Positions 17,705 through 26,921 of a stretch of 64,000 nt of DNA are shown here, piece by piece. A program made the translations under genes and the position numbers. The notes under the pieces are model-generated. The model saw only the letters and a program-made list of their open reading frames with translations, was not told the DNA's origin and ran no database searches. The DNA is from Gemmatimonadota bacterium. Lineage in GTDB: Bacteria; Gemmatimonadota; Gemmatimonadetes; Longimicrobiales; Gaopeijiaceae. The stretch is from positions 95,504-159,503 of the forward strand of contig JAPPOV010000037.1 of assembly GCA_028873595.1 (NCBI GenBank), given 5' to 3'. Numbering within the stretch: position 1 is the stretch's first letter; every line of letters starts with the position of its first letter.

Positions 17705-18991
17705 TTACGAAGTCACCGGCCTGCGCATCGGCTGACGTTTCATGTAGACGAGCGTACGCCACGTCCATTCGAGTGGCCCGAAGAGGAAATGGCGCAGCCA
17801 TAGCGGTGACAACCAGAGCTGGAATGCCCACACGGCGAGCACGATCGCGGCTTGTCCCGTGCGCTCCACGGAACCGAAGAGGCCCAGGCCGTGACCGTAG
17901 AAGATGGTCGTGCAGATGACGGTCTGCATGATGTAGTTCGTGAACGCCATGCGTCCGGCCGCCGATAGTCTGGCCGTGAAATTCGGGGCGATTCGGAAAC
18001 GGATCGCGAGCATCGCGGCTCCGATCCATCCGAGCGCGATCGGGATACTGCCCCAGTAGTTGAAGAGGCTTCCGGCGAAGAGGTAGTCGGGCGCGGCCCA
18101 CCCGGTGGTGAGATTGCGGCGAACACCCAGCAGGACGAGTGGAACCCCGACGACGACGCCAGCGGCGATCATGCGTCGGTAGACGCGAGTGTCGGCGCGT
18201 CCACTCATGACACCGAGCTTGAAGAGTGCCATCCCGAGTAGCATCAGCCCGCTTACACGCCAAAGGGCCCATACGGCGAACGTACTCGTCTCCGCATCCA
18301 GGGCCTGCACGTGGCGCAACTGCATCTGCTCGAACCAGCCACCACGGTAGTGATCGAGCTCGTGCTGGAGTGTCTGCGCATCGGCCAGTAGTTCGGCCCG
18401 ATCCTCCTCCGGCCACGACGGCTCCGACAGACTGCCTGCCGCCAGGATGAGCGAGCCAATCGTCCACGACACGATCGCGAGGGTGATGAGCTGACGAGGA
18501 CGTGCGTTCCGGAAGAGGTACAGGCCGGTTCCGCAGAGAGCGTACCAGACCAGCACGTCCCCGTACCAGAGAAGATGCGCGTGGAGTAGACCGAAGACGA
18601 GCAGCCATCCCATGCGTCGAAGGTGCAGCCCGGTTGCCTTGTCACCCCGTGCGGCCCTGCGCTCGGACATGAGGATGATCCCGGCTCCGAAGAGCATGGA
18701 GAACATTGCCATGAACTTCAGGTCGGCGAAAAGGTGGGTCGCGATCCACCAACCGAGGTTCAGCCCGGTCAGGTCGCCCCAGGCCGTTGGGTCCAGGTAT
18801 GCCGTTGCGGGCATGGAGAACGACCCGATGTTCATCGTCAGGATGCCGAGTACGGCGAATCCCCGGAGCACGTCGAGCGACTCGACACGCTCCCGTTCGG
18901 TTACAGGCCCCTCGGGAGTGGTCTGTCGCACCCGTGGTGCCGTGGTGCCTTCGGTTCCGTGCGCGTCAGGTCCCGCGTTGGACGATGTCAT
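17705..18991 (-). CDS. DUF418 family membrane protein
   Basis: A 428-residue integral membrane protein with a hydrophilic N-terminal 40 residues and then RVESLDVLRGFAVLGILTMN, the typical opening of DUF418/YeiB-like proteins. About ten transmembrane helices follow. The C-terminal DUF418 block holds AAGRMAFTNYIMQT, FYGHGLGLFG and LSPLWLRHFLFGPLEWTWR, all conserved family features. Its role is unknown; relatives resemble acyltransferase-3-type membrane proteins. It begins 7 bases after the amidase stop, making it the third gene of a UDG-amidase-DUF418 operon. Confidence 0.9.
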   Translation of the reverse strand: MTSSNAGPDAHGTEGTTAPRVRQTTPEGPVTERERVESLDVLRGFAVLGILTMNIGSFSMPATAYLDPTAWGDLTGLNLGWWIATHLFADLKFMAMFSMLFGAGIILMSERRAARGDKATGLHLRRMGWLLVFGLLHAHLLWYGDVLVWYALCGTGLYLFRNARPRQLITLAIVSWTIGSLILAAGSLSEPSWPEEDRAELLADAQTLQHELDHYRGGWFEQMQLRHVQALDAETSTFAVWALWRVSGLMLLGMALFKLGVMSGRADTRVYRRMIAAGVVVGVPLVLLGVRRNLTTGWAAPDYLFAGSLFNYWGSIPIALGWIGAAMLAIRFRIAPNFTARLSAAGRMAFTNYIMQTVICTTIFYGHGLGLFGSVERTGQAAIVLAVWAFQLWLSPLWLRHFLFGPLEWTWRTLVYMKRQPMRRPVTS

Positions 18992-18998
18992 GTCCGGG

Positions 18999-20567
18999 TC
19001 AATTCGTCAGAGGTGGCGTCGTCGGTGGAGGCTTGCGGTGCATCGTCGCCTGCTCGAACGCGTACGCGATCTGGATCAGCGTGGGTTCGGACCATGCGTC
19101 GCCGAGAACCTGAAGGCCGGCCGGCAACGTCCCATCTCGAACGAAACCCATCGGAACTGTGAGTGCCGGAAATCCGGTCGGCGGTGCGGGGTACTGGCTG
19201 TTGTCCCCGTGGGGCGTAGACATGTCACCCACGAGACGTGGTGGATTGCTCCAGCTGGGGTAGATGAGTGCCTGGACCTCGTATTCGGCCATCGCAGCGC
19301 GTAGCCCTTCCCGGAACCGCTCCTCTCGGGCTCTTCCCTGGATGCACTGCTCGTTCGTATCTGGCGTGCCTTCGAAGCTGAGGAATCGCTCGACGGTGGG
19401 GAGAACGGTTCGGTAGACCCGGCCGCTGTTCGCGATCTCCTGCAGGGTGCTCACGGGAGGGTTCGGTATGTCCGCGAGGTAGCTCTCGATGTCGTAGCGG
19501 AAACGGGAGCACCCGGTACCCCGTCGCAGCTCATCGAGCCCCTGGATATGGAAGTCCCGCACGACGGTCGCGCCGAGGCGTTCCAACACGGCGAACGTCT
19601 CCGCGAATCGCATGAGAATTTCCGGGTCTGCGGACTCCTTGTACGCGATCTGTCCGACGACCCCGATCCGAATGCCGCTGAGATGGGTGTCCAGATACTC
19701 CATGTACGACTCGGCCCGCCGCTCGTCGGCTTCCGAGGTCACGGGATCTTCGGGGTCCGATCCCGCGATGACATCGAAGACACGCACGGCGTCCTCCACG
19801 GTCCGGCCCATGGGTCCACCGATGTCCCGATGGGCGTACAGTGGCATGATGCCGTCGCGGCTCGTGAGTCCTTGAGTAGACCGGATGCCGACCAGTGCGT
19901 TATGACTCGACGGGCCACGGATCGAATTGCCGGTGTCGGTTCCGAGGCCGATGAGCCCCATGTTTGCCGTCACGGCCGCGGCGGTGCCGCCGCTCGAGCC
20001 GGCCGTCACGCGATTCAGCGCGTAAGGGTTGAAGGTCCAGCCCGGCAGCATCGACCCTACCGTCTCCAGCGCTGTAAACGCGAACTCGGCGAGGTTCGAT
20101 TTGGCGAGCACGATCGCGCCGGCCTCTCGAATTCTTCGCACCTGGTACGCGTCGTTGGCGGCCATTGAGCCCGCCAGGGATGCCGACCCCCCGGTCGTGG
20201 GCATGTCGTGCGTGTCGTAGTTGTCTTTCACGATGAACGGGATGCCGTGCAGCGGCCCGGTCAGCTCACCGGTGCGCCGTAGTTCACGATCCAGCGAGTC
20301 CGCTCGGGCGAGGGCTCGTGGGTTCGTCATGATGATCGCGTTGATCGTGGGGCCGTTCCGATCGTAGGCGTCGATACGGGCCAGGTATGCCTGGACGAGC
20401 TGCCTGGACGTCAGCGTGCGGGCCAACATCGCCTCGTGAGCATCGGCGATCGTCAGCTCCATCAGTTCCACGCTGCCGACGCTCTGGCCGGCGGCCATGG
20501 AGGGGAGCATGAGGAGCACGGCCAGGGTCGGGATGCGCCCGAGGCGCGGCATGTCGAAATGGTTCAT
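18999..20567 (-). CDS. secreted amidase (amidase signature family)
   Basis: A 522-residue amidase with signal peptide ([20 protein letters not shown], cleavage after MAAGQ). The Lys-Ser-Ser triad is present: K114 in [10 protein letters not shown], cis-Ser S191 in [11 protein letters not shown], and nucleophile S215 in [12 protein letters not shown] (consensus TDTGGSIRIPA). The C-terminus contains the family segment [13 protein letters not shown]. It would hydrolyse amides in the periplasm; substrate unknown. The start ATG overlaps the uracil-DNA glycosylase stop (ATGA), showing translational coupling to an unrelated DNA repair gene. Confidence 0.9.
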   Translation of the reverse strand: MNHFDMPRLGRIPTLAVLLMLPSMAAGQSVGSVELMELTIADAHEAMLARTLTSRQLVQAYLARIDAYDRNGPTINAIIMTNPRALARADSLDRELRRTGELTGPLHGIPFIVKDNYDTHDMPTTGGSASLAGSMAANDAYQVRRIREAGAIVLAKSNLAEFAFTALETVGSMLPGWTFNPYALNRVTAGSSGGTAAAVTANMGLIGLGTDTGNSIRGPSSHNALVGIRSTQGLTSRDGIMPLYAHRDIGGPMGRTVEDAVRVFDVIAGSDPEDPVTSEADERRAESYMEYLDTHLSGIRIGVVGQIAYKESADPEILMRFAETFAVLERLGATVVRDFHIQGLDELRRGTGCSRFRYDIESYLADIPNPPVSTLQEIANSGRVYRTVLPTVERFLSFEGTPDTNEQCIQGRAREERFREGLRAAMAEYEVQALIYPSWSNPPRLVGDMSTPHGDNSQYPAPPTGFPALTVPMGFVRDGTLPAGLQVLGDAWSEPTLIQIAYAFEQATMHRKPPPTTPPLTN

Positions 20568-21265
20568 GGCGCCAACGTATCTGTCTCTTTGCCGGCGAGC
20601 ACCCGGGCCCGTGACCAGATCGCGTCGAACATCTCCTCGGTCAACCTGCCGGTGAAGGTGTTCTGCTGACTCGGATGGTACGAGCACAGCAGAATCGGGC
20701 CGTCGTCGATCGGGACCTCCACGCCGTGCCCGAAGCGGACCCGGGGGCGTGGTACCGAAAGGCCGCGGTCGGACAACACACGAAGGACCTGCACGTATCC
20801 GAAGCTTCCGAGTACGACCATCACCCGCACGCTCGCCAGAAGGTCGAGCTCCTCGTGGAGCCACGGTGCGCACTGATCTCGCTCTTCTGGGGTCGGCTTG
20901 TTGGCAGGTGGGGCGCATCGGACGGCCGCCGTAACCAGGACGTCCTTCAGCTCGAGCCCGTCGTCGCGATCCGTGGATGTGGGCTGATTGGCTAAACCTG
21001 CCTTGTGAAGGGCGCGGTAGAGCCAGTCTCCCGAGCGATCACCCGTGAACATCCGGCCCGTACGGTTCGCGCCGTGCGCAGCAGGTGCCAGCCCGACGAC
21101 CAGCACTCGAGCGTTGGGGTCGCCGAACGCAGGTACGGGGTGACCCCAGTAGGTGTCACCGCGGAAGGCCGCACGCTTTTCGACAGCGACCTGCTCGCGC
21201 CACGCGACAAGCCGCGGACATTGGTGGCACTCTGTGATCCGTGCCTGCAGCGCGTCGAAGCTCAC
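20564..21265 (-). CDS. uracil-DNA glycosylase, family 5 (UdgB-like)
   Basis: A 233-residue uracil-DNA glycosylase. Motif [19 protein letters not shown] is the family 5 active-site and phosphate-binding signature (Ala instead of the catalytic Asp/Asn of families 1 and 4), and [13 protein letters not shown] is the second motif. Cys residues in CHQCPRL and in [16 protein letters not shown] would bind the [4Fe-4S] cluster. The start is GTG at 21265. It removes uracil and some other deaminated bases from DNA. Coupled by ATGA to the amidase downstream. Confidence 0.92.
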   Translation of the reverse strand: MSFDALQARITECHQCPRLVAWREQVAVEKRAAFRGDTYWGHPVPAFGDPNARVLVVGLAPAAHGANRTGRMFTGDRSGDWLYRALHKAGLANQPTSTDRDDGLELKDVLVTAAVRCAPPANKPTPEERDQCAPWLHEELDLLASVRVMVVLGSFGYVQVLRVLSDRGLSVPRPRVRFGHGVEVPIDDGPILLCSYHPSQQNTFTGRLTEEMFDAIWSRARVLAGKETDTLAP

Positions 21266-21412
21266 ACGGGACCTTCCAGTACATGTGCCGCGCCGATCGC
21301 ATCCATCAGGATCATGGAAATCACGTCTCCAGTGGCGGGATCCGCTGCACTCCCGGTCGTGCTCCCGAGCTCGACACAGTCAGGACCGTGAAACCGAGGC
21401 GCCGGCCGCGCT

Positions 21413-22945
21413 TCAATCCTCGCCCCGAGCCAACCGTCCGCGATCCACTTTGCCCAGGTGCGTTCGCGGGAGATCGCCCAGGAAGTGGACCGACCGAGGG
21501 TACTTGTATGGTTCGAGGCGCTGCTTCGACCACTCCTGCAGTTCCCTGGCGAGGGAGTCGCCTGTTTCCACACGGTCCTCTGCCACGATGAAGGCGCTCG
21601 GCTTCACCAGACCGTCCGATGTGGGAATGCCGACGACCGCCGCCTCCCGTACGGCTTCGTGCTCCAGAAGGCAGTTTTCCAACTCCTTTGGAGACAGCCA
21701 TTTTCCGCTCACCTTGAGCATGTCGTCAGAGCGGCCGGCGTACGTGACATATCCGTCGTTGTCGAAGCTGATCATGTCACCGGATATGAACCAGCCATCC
21801 TGAAACGCCGAGGCAGTCTTCTCCTCGTCGCGCCAGTAACCGAGGGCGAGGGAGTCTCCGCGCACGCGCATCGTTCCGACTTCGCCGGCTCCCACGGGCA
21901 CTCCGTCGGCAGTGCAGGCCAGTACCTCGAAACCATCGACGACCCGACCGAGTGTCCCCGGCTTCACGTCGCTCGGACGGTTAGAAATGAAGATGTGCCA
22001 CATCTCTGCGGTTCCAAGACCGTCCAGGAGCGGGACTCCGAAGAGCTTGTCCCAGCGTCGGTGTAACTCGACGGGCAACGCCTCGCCGGCCGACGTTGCG
22101 ATCCGGAGTGACGACACATCACGTGATGAGGCTCCGGGATGGTTCACCAGGTTGTTCACCATCGTCGGCACGTTCACGAGAACGGTCGGCCGGTACCGCT
22201 CGATAGCATCGAAAAGAGCGTCGGCGGTGCAGCGCTCGGGGAAGAGTGCGGCCGTCGCGCCGACGGAGAACGGGAAGAACAGGTTCGTCCCCGTGGCATA
22301 CCCGAAGTAGAGTTTCGGTACGGAAAGTGTGATGTCCTCCGGGCCGATACCGAGTGTGCGCTGGCCGTACAGAAGTGTCGTGTTCTTGAACGATCCGTGC
22401 GTCTGCACCACACCCTTGGGGTGTCCCGTTGTGCCTCCACTGAAGAGGAAGACGGCCGCGTCGCCCGGCTTGCTGCCATGCACAGGTACATCAGCGTCGA
22501 GCGCGTCGAGACGCTCCTCGAATTCCGGGGAGACAACGGTCAACTCCGGCGCCTGGGAAACGGCGCTGGCGGCCTTGCGGAACGCGGTATGCGAATCCAC
22601 GCCAACGAAGGCTGCTCGGGGTTCGGTGTAGCGGAAGAAGTATTCGACCTGCTCGACGGGCAGGTGTGGATTCACCATGACGACGACGGCACCGATTCGG
22701 AGCGTTCCGAATAGTGCTGCGACGTACGCCTCCCCATCGGGAAGAGCGATCAGGACACGATCGCCCGGCTGAACTCCCGCATCCAGCATGAGCCGAGCGT
22801 ATCTGCCGGACGCATCGAAGACGTCCTGATACGTACTCGCCCCTCGCTCGGTGAGCAGGGCCTGGCGCTCACCGTCGCCGTCGTGGATTCGGTCGCCGAG
22901 GAATTCGTCGAAGATGTTGAGCGGAGCCTGCGCGGGTTCAGTCAT
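21413..22945 (-). CDS. 2-aminobenzoate (anthranilate)-CoA ligase, benzoate-CoA ligase family
   Basis: A 510-residue AMP-forming acyl-CoA synthetase closest in layout to benzoate-CoA ligases. The P-loop is LFSGGTTGHPKGVVQTHGS (about residues 166-184). Aryl-pocket segments KLYFGYATGTNLFFP and TSAGEALPVELHRRW follow, then DGLGTAEMWHIFISN (A5), GWFISGDMISFDNDGY (A7), GRSDDMLKVSGKW (A8) and the C-terminal catalytic Lys in LGKVDRGRL. It is transcribed divergently, 60 bases from an operon that contains anthraniloyl-CoA monooxygenase and kynureninase. That context makes anthranilate the most likely substrate; benzoate or a substituted benzoate is the alternative. Confidence 0.85.
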   Translation of the reverse strand: MTEPAQAPLNIFDEFLGDRIHDGDGERQALLTERGASTYQDVFDASGRYARLMLDAGVQPGDRVLIALPDGEAYVAALFGTLRIGAVVVMVNPHLPVEQVEYFFRYTEPRAAFVGVDSHTAFRKAASAVSQAPELTVVSPEFEERLDALDADVPVHGSKPGDAAVFLFSGGTTGHPKGVVQTHGSFKNTTLLYGQRTLGIGPEDITLSVPKLYFGYATGTNLFFPFSVGATAALFPERCTADALFDAIERYRPTVLVNVPTMVNNLVNHPGASSRDVSSLRIATSAGEALPVELHRRWDKLFGVPLLDGLGTAEMWHIFISNRPSDVKPGTLGRVVDGFEVLACTADGVPVGAGEVGTMRVRGDSLALGYWRDEEKTASAFQDGWFISGDMISFDNDGYVTYAGRSDDMLKVSGKWLSPKELENCLLEHEAVREAAVVGIPTSDGLVKPSAFIVAEDRVETGDSLARELQEWSKQRLEPYKYPRSVHFLGDLPRTHLGKVDRGRLARGED

Positions 22946-23005
22946 GGCGTGACGATAGGCTCACGCTAGAATGGAGGTCAATCGCCGCCCTGACCCTGGA
23001 GTCCG

Positions 23006-23755
23006 ATGGCCGTACACCGTTTCGCCGACCTTACGTGGGAAGAGGTCCGCGACCTCGATCGCACGTCAGCCGTGGCGGTCCTGCCGGTGGGAGCGGTTGA
23101 GGCGCATGGGCCGCATCTTCCGCTCGGGACCGACGTCGTGATCGCGGAAGGAATGGCGCGGGTGTGCGCAGAAGGGCTCTCCGAAGCTGGGCGTACAGGT
23201 CTGATCCTGCCGCCGCTGTGGTACACTGCGGCCGGGTTCGCCGGTAACTTTCCCGGCACGATCGGTGTGGACGGAGCGATCGTCTCCGGGCTGATCATCC
23301 AGATCGCGACTTCGCTAAGGGAGCAAGAGATCCGCACGTTGGCTATCGCGAATGCTCACCTCGACCCTGCCCATCTGACCTCGCTTCGGCATGCGTCCGA
23401 TGGGGCTCCCGAGGGCGCTCGTATCGTATTTCTCGACCTCACTCGACGCAGGGTGGCGGAGCAACTGACTCCGGAGTTTCAGACCGGCGCGTGTCACGCA
23501 GGCCGGTTTGAGGGGAGCATTGTCATGGCCGAGCGTCCGGATCTTTATCGTGCCGAGATCGCGGCAGATCTCGAACCCAACCCTTCGTCGCTTTCGACGG
23601 CGATCGGGGAGGGACACGAGACGTTCGAGCAGGCTGGAGGCCCGCGCGCCTACTTCGGTTGGCCCTCGGAGGCTACGGCCGAGGAAGGACGGACGACCGT
23701 GCGAACGCTGGGACACCTTCTGGCCGAAGCCATCCTCGATGGAGAGGTGCAGTGA
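23006..23755 (+). CDS. creatininase-family amidohydrolase; candidate N-formylkynurenine formamidase
   Basis: A 249-residue metal-dependent hydrolase of the creatininase/MftE/FAPy-deformylase superfamily. Metal ligands are in place: Glu, His and Asp in VGAVEAHGPHLPLGTD, His in ANAHLDPAH (the usual NGHGGN is altered to NAHLDP), and Glu in HAGRFEGS. It is the first gene of the operon that also holds tryptophan 2,3-dioxygenase and kynureninase, and no KynB-type formamidase is present. An archaeal member of this superfamily hydrolyses a formamide, so deformylation of N-formylkynurenine is a plausible role here. That is an inference from context; a cyclic-amide hydrolase is the alternative. Confidence 0.75.
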   Translation: MAVHRFADLTWEEVRDLDRTSAVAVLPVGAVEAHGPHLPLGTDVVIAEGMARVCAEGLSEAGRTGLILPPLWYTAAGFAGNFPGTIGVDGAIVSGLIIQIATSLREQEIRTLAIANAHLDPAHLTSLRHASDGAPEGARIVFLDLTRRRVAEQLTPEFQTGACHAGRFEGSIVMAERPDLYRAEIAADLEPNPSSLSTAIGEGHETFEQAGGPRAYFGWPSEATAEEGRTTVRTLGHLLAEAILDGEVQ

Positions 23756-24528
23756 GCGAACTCGCCGGCTATAGCGCCGTGATCACGGGGGGAGGTCGGG
23801 GCATCGGTGCCGCGGCGGCGGTCGCGCTCGCAGAGGCCGGTGCCACGGTTTCCGTCGCCTCCCGCAATGAGGGTCAGGTGGTCGACGTCGCTGCCGAGCT
23901 CAGACAGCAAGGACACGAAGCGTTCGCCTTCCGATGCGACGTGACCGAGCCGTACCAGGTGCGGGATCTCGCGTTGTCGGCAATCGAGGCGATGGGACGG
24001 ATCGATATCCTCGTGAACAATGCCGGTACGGCGACGTCCAACCCGATCACTCGCATCACAGACGCCGAGTGGCATCACATCATGGATGTGAATGCGACGG
24101 GCACATTCCTCTGCACGCAGGCAGTGTGGGCCGGTATGTCCGAACGGCGCTGGGGGCGGATCATCAACGTGGCGTCGGTCGCAGGCCTCGGCGGCGGCAA
24201 GTACATCTCTGCCTACACCGCCGCCAAGCATGCCGTTGTAGGCTTCACGAGAGCCATGGCCGAAGAAGCGGTCGGTACGGGCATCACGGTCAACGCGGTT
24301 TGCCCGGGATACGTCGATACTCCGCTCACGGACGAAACAATCGCGCGCATCATGCACCATACGGGTACGTCGAAGCACGAGGCTCTTGCGTCATTGCTCG
24401 AACAGGCCGGTCAACCCCGACTCATCCGGGCCGCCGAGGTTGCTCAGGCGATTGTAGGGCTGTGCCACGTCGGTGTGCCTGCGCCGAATGGTGAATTGGT
24501 GGTGCTCGACGGCCTGGGGTCGCAGTGA
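23752..24528 (+). CDS. short-chain dehydrogenase/reductase, probable 3-hydroxyacyl-CoA dehydrogenase
   Basis: A 258-residue classical SDR. Cofactor motif TGGGRGIG (about residues 11-18), NNAG, catalytic Ser region NVASVAG, YTAAK (Tyr and Lys of YxxxK) and the PGYVDTPLT segment are present. Translation begins at the GTG that overlaps the creatininase stop (GTGA); upstream in-frame codons read through the neighbour and are not used. Set between acyl-CoA enzymes, it most likely oxidises a cyclic or open-chain 3-hydroxyacyl-CoA produced by the enoyl-CoA hydratase during breakdown of the reduced anthraniloyl-CoA ring. Confidence 0.87.
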   Translation: MSELAGYSAVITGGGRGIGAAAAVALAEAGATVSVASRNEGQVVDVAAELRQQGHEAFAFRCDVTEPYQVRDLALSAIEAMGRIDILVNNAGTATSNPITRITDAEWHHIMDVNATGTFLCTQAVWAGMSERRWGRIINVASVAGLGGGKYISAYTAAKHAVVGFTRAMAEEAVGTGITVNAVCPGYVDTPLTDETIARIMHHTGTSKHEALASLLEQAGQPRLIRAAEVAQAIVGLCHVGVPAPNGELVVLDGLGSQ

Positions 24529-24938
24529 TGAACGAGGCGAAGGGTTGGGAGGGGATCAACCCTGACGAGCTCGGTCCGCCGAAAGGTTGGACGAACGGAA
24601 TGCTCGCGCCCGCCGGTGGGCGGATTCTCCTGGTGGCGGGACAGGATGCCGCCACGGCGGAGGGGATTGTGGAGGAAGAAGACTTCGTCCGGCAGTTCGA
24701 CCTGGCTCTGGCCAAGACGTTGGTGGTGGTTCGCAACGCCGGCGGTGACCCTACGTCAATTGGACGTATGACGGTCTTCGTCACGGACCTCGATGCCTAC
24801 CGCGAGAGCCGGAAGGCGATCGGAGAGGTATGGCGGGCGCGTATGGGTCGGCATTACCCGGCGATGGCTCTCGTTGAAGTGTCTCGCCTGGTCGATCCAC
24901 TTGGTAAGGTTGAAATCGAAGCCACGGCGGTGATCTGA
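24528..24938 (+). CDS. Rid (YjgF/YER057c) family protein lacking the canonical Arg
   Basis: A 136-residue Rid-family protein. The end of the fold is well conserved (VEVSRLVDPLGKVEIEATAVI region) and the active-site Glu of VEIEA (E131 or E129) is present. The Arg that in RidA binds the substrate carboxylate (usually PARS) is replaced by Met113 in YPAMALVEV. It sits between SDR and enoyl-CoA hydratase with TGATG junctions on both sides. In this pathway ring reduction gives an enamine attached to a CoA thioester, so a Rid protein without the carboxylate-binding Arg could hydrolyse it and release ammonia. The start may be this ATG or the GTG just before it. Confidence 0.85.
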   Translation: MNEAKGWEGINPDELGPPKGWTNGMLAPAGGRILLVAGQDAATAEGIVEEEDFVRQFDLALAKTLVVVRNAGGDPTSIGRMTVFVTDLDAYRESRKAIGEVWRARMGRHYPAMALVEVSRLVDPLGKVEIEATAVI

Positions 24939-25735
24939 TGTTCGATCCGGATTCGTTCGATTACGTGCTCGACACGGAGACTGGCGTGGCGACGGTCACG
25001 CTCAATCGCCCGGAGCGTCTGAATGCTTTGACCTTCGAGGTGTATGACGAGCTGCGCCGTGCATTCTACGCCTTGAGTGATGAAGACGACGTGCGTGTCG
25101 TCATCATCACCGGCACTGGGCGCGGCTTCTGCACAGGTGGTGACGTAGAGGACATCATCGGTCGACTCTTCGAGCGTGACATGCGAGGGCTGCTCGAGTT
25201 CACCCGCATGACGTGTGACCTGATTCTCGCCATGCGGCGGTGCCGCAAACCTGTGATCGGTGCTCTCAATGGAACCGTGGCTGGTGCTGGAGCAGTGATC
25301 GCTACGGCGTGCGACATGCGGATAGCCGCCGAGTCGGCGAAGATCGCGTATCTCTTTACGCGCGTCGGGCTCTCCGGGGCTGACATGGGTGCGGCGTGGA
25401 TGCTCCCACGGATCGTCGGCCTGGGGAAGGCCAGCGAACTTCTCATGACGGGTGACTTCATCAGTGCCGGGGAAGCGCACCGGATCGGTCTGTACAACCG
25501 CGTGGTTGTCGACGGAGAGGCACTGAGTGCGGCGACCGAATTGGCCTGCAAGCTCGCTCAGGGGCCGTCTTTCGCTCTCGAGATCACGAAGGACTCTCTG
25601 AACCGCGAGGCCAGTATGGACCTCGCGAGTGCCCTTGAGGCGGAGGCTCAAATCCAGGCGGCGCTCATGCTGCACCCGGACTTCCGCGAGTCCTACGACG
25701 CCTTCGTCGAGAAACGCGACCCGAACTTTCTCTAA
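24938..25735 (+). CDS. enoyl-CoA hydratase/isomerase family protein
   Basis: A 265-residue crotonase-fold protein. VTLNRPERLNALTFEVYDEL opens the fold, GTGRGFCTGGDVEDI forms the first oxyanion hole (residues about 57-71), and GTVAGAGAVIATACDMRIA the second. GLSGADMGAAWMLPRIVG follows, the place where catalytic acids of hydratases and ring hydrolases lie. TGATG overlap with the Rid gene. In anthranilate degradation such enzymes hydrate or hydrolytically open the alicyclic CoA ester; which of these it does cannot be told from sequence. Confidence 0.9.
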   Translation: MFDPDSFDYVLDTETGVATVTLNRPERLNALTFEVYDELRRAFYALSDEDDVRVVIITGTGRGFCTGGDVEDIIGRLFERDMRGLLEFTRMTCDLILAMRRCRKPVIGALNGTVAGAGAVIATACDMRIAAESAKIAYLFTRVGLSGADMGAAWMLPRIVGLGKASELLMTGDFISAGEAHRIGLYNRVVVDGEALSAATELACKLAQGPSFALEITKDSLNREASMDLASALEAEAQIQAALMLHPDFRESYDAFVEKRDPNFL

Positions 25736-25756
25736 CTCAGCCCGGAGGCGGTCCCG

Positions 25757-26917
25757 ATGTCCGATACCCACACCGTCCGAGCGTTCCTTGAAGCGCGCCA
25801 TCACCCCTGGGCTTCCGAGATGACGGCCTTCGCGTCGCGGGTGCTGCTTGAACGCCCTGAACCCGACACGGACGACGCGGCACGGACGGACGCTCGCGAA
25901 CTTCTCGGCCTGATGGGAGAGGCCGGCCTGTACGCCCCCATCGGCGATCGTGATCTGCGTGGTTCGTGTCTGGCCCGTGAAGCGATTGCGTCGGCATCCC
26001 CGCTGGCGGATGCGGTGTGGGCCCTTCAGGGGCTGGGAATCACTCCGCTGCTGCTGGCCGGTACCGAGGAGCAGCGTGCGAAATGGGCTGAGCCCGCACT
26101 CGCCGGAAAGCTGATGGGTGGATTCGCCATCACCGAGCCCGAATCCGGATCGGATGTTGCGTCGATGAGGACCCGGGCGGAGCTGCATGATGACGAATGG
26201 GTCATCGATGGGCACAAGTGGTACATCAGCAATGCCGGGATCGCAGATTTCTATATCGTCTTCGCATCTACCGACCCGGACCAGGGAAGCCGGGGCATGA
26301 GCGCATTCGTCGTACCCGCCGACACCGAGGGCCTCCGCTTCGCGGGCGCTCAGGTGATGAGTGCACCGCATCCTCTGGGCGAGCTCGTCTTTGAGGAGTG
26401 CCGAGTGCCTGTCGACCACATGGTGGGTATTGAAGGACGAGGCTTCATGCTTGCGATGGCGACGCTCGACCAGCTGCGACCGACCGTAGGCGCGGCCGCA
26501 TGCGGAATGGCTGAGCGCGCTCTGCGTGAGGCGTTGAGTCATGCGGTGGAGCGTGAGCAGTTCGGTAAACCGATTGCAGAGTTTCAGCTCATCCAGGAGA
26601 AGCTCGGTCGGATGGCGATGGAGCTGACGGCGTCCCGCATGCTCGTCTACAGAGCAGCGTACGAGAAAGACCTGGGTCAGGATCGCATCACGGTTGAGGC
26701 CGCCATGGCAAAGGCGTACGCGACCGAGGCGGCCCAGCGGATTATCGACGAAGCGGTTCAGATCCTGGGCGGACGCGGTGTCATGGCGGAGCACATCGTT
26801 GATCGTCTGTACCGCTCCGTGCGTTCGTTGCGGATCTACGAAGGCACCACTGAAATCCAACACTTGATTATCGCCGGTCGCATGGTTGCCGATGCCCGTG
26901 CCATGCTCGAGGAATAG
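25757..26917 (+). CDS. acyl-CoA dehydrogenase
   Basis: A 386-residue FAD acyl-CoA dehydrogenase. The middle domain has FAITEPESGSDVASMRTRA and KWYISNAGIADFYIVFA; the C-terminal domain has EREQFGKPIAEFQLIQ, EAVQILGGRGVMAEH and RIYEGTTEIQHLIIAGRM. In the last motif Glu of YEGTTE is the usual catalytic base position. It comes 21 bases after the hydratase and directly before the monooxygenase/reductase. It probably introduces a double bond into an alicyclic or ring-opened CoA intermediate of anthranilate catabolism. Confidence 0.92.
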   Translation: MSDTHTVRAFLEARHHPWASEMTAFASRVLLERPEPDTDDAARTDARELLGLMGEAGLYAPIGDRDLRGSCLAREAIASASPLADAVWALQGLGITPLLLAGTEEQRAKWAEPALAGKLMGGFAITEPESGSDVASMRTRAELHDDEWVIDGHKWYISNAGIADFYIVFASTDPDQGSRGMSAFVVPADTEGLRFAGAQVMSAPHPLGELVFEECRVPVDHMVGIEGRGFMLAMATLDQLRPTVGAAACGMAERALREALSHAVEREQFGKPIAEFQLIQEKLGRMAMELTASRMLVYRAAYEKDLGQDRITVEAAMAKAYATEAAQRIIDEAVQILGGRGVMAEHIVDRLYRSVRSLRIYEGTTEIQHLIIAGRMVADARAMLEE

Positions 26918-26921
26918 CCAG

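Noticed and set aside
21262..21416. Short minus-strand frame of about 50 codons between the CoA ligase and uracil-DNA glycosylase, ending with GTGA overlap to the latter
   Set aside because: The overlap and codon use are suggestive, but it has no clear start codon (only ATT at the ligase stop, or internal GTG/ATG) and no family; left unannotated although it may be a small gene.
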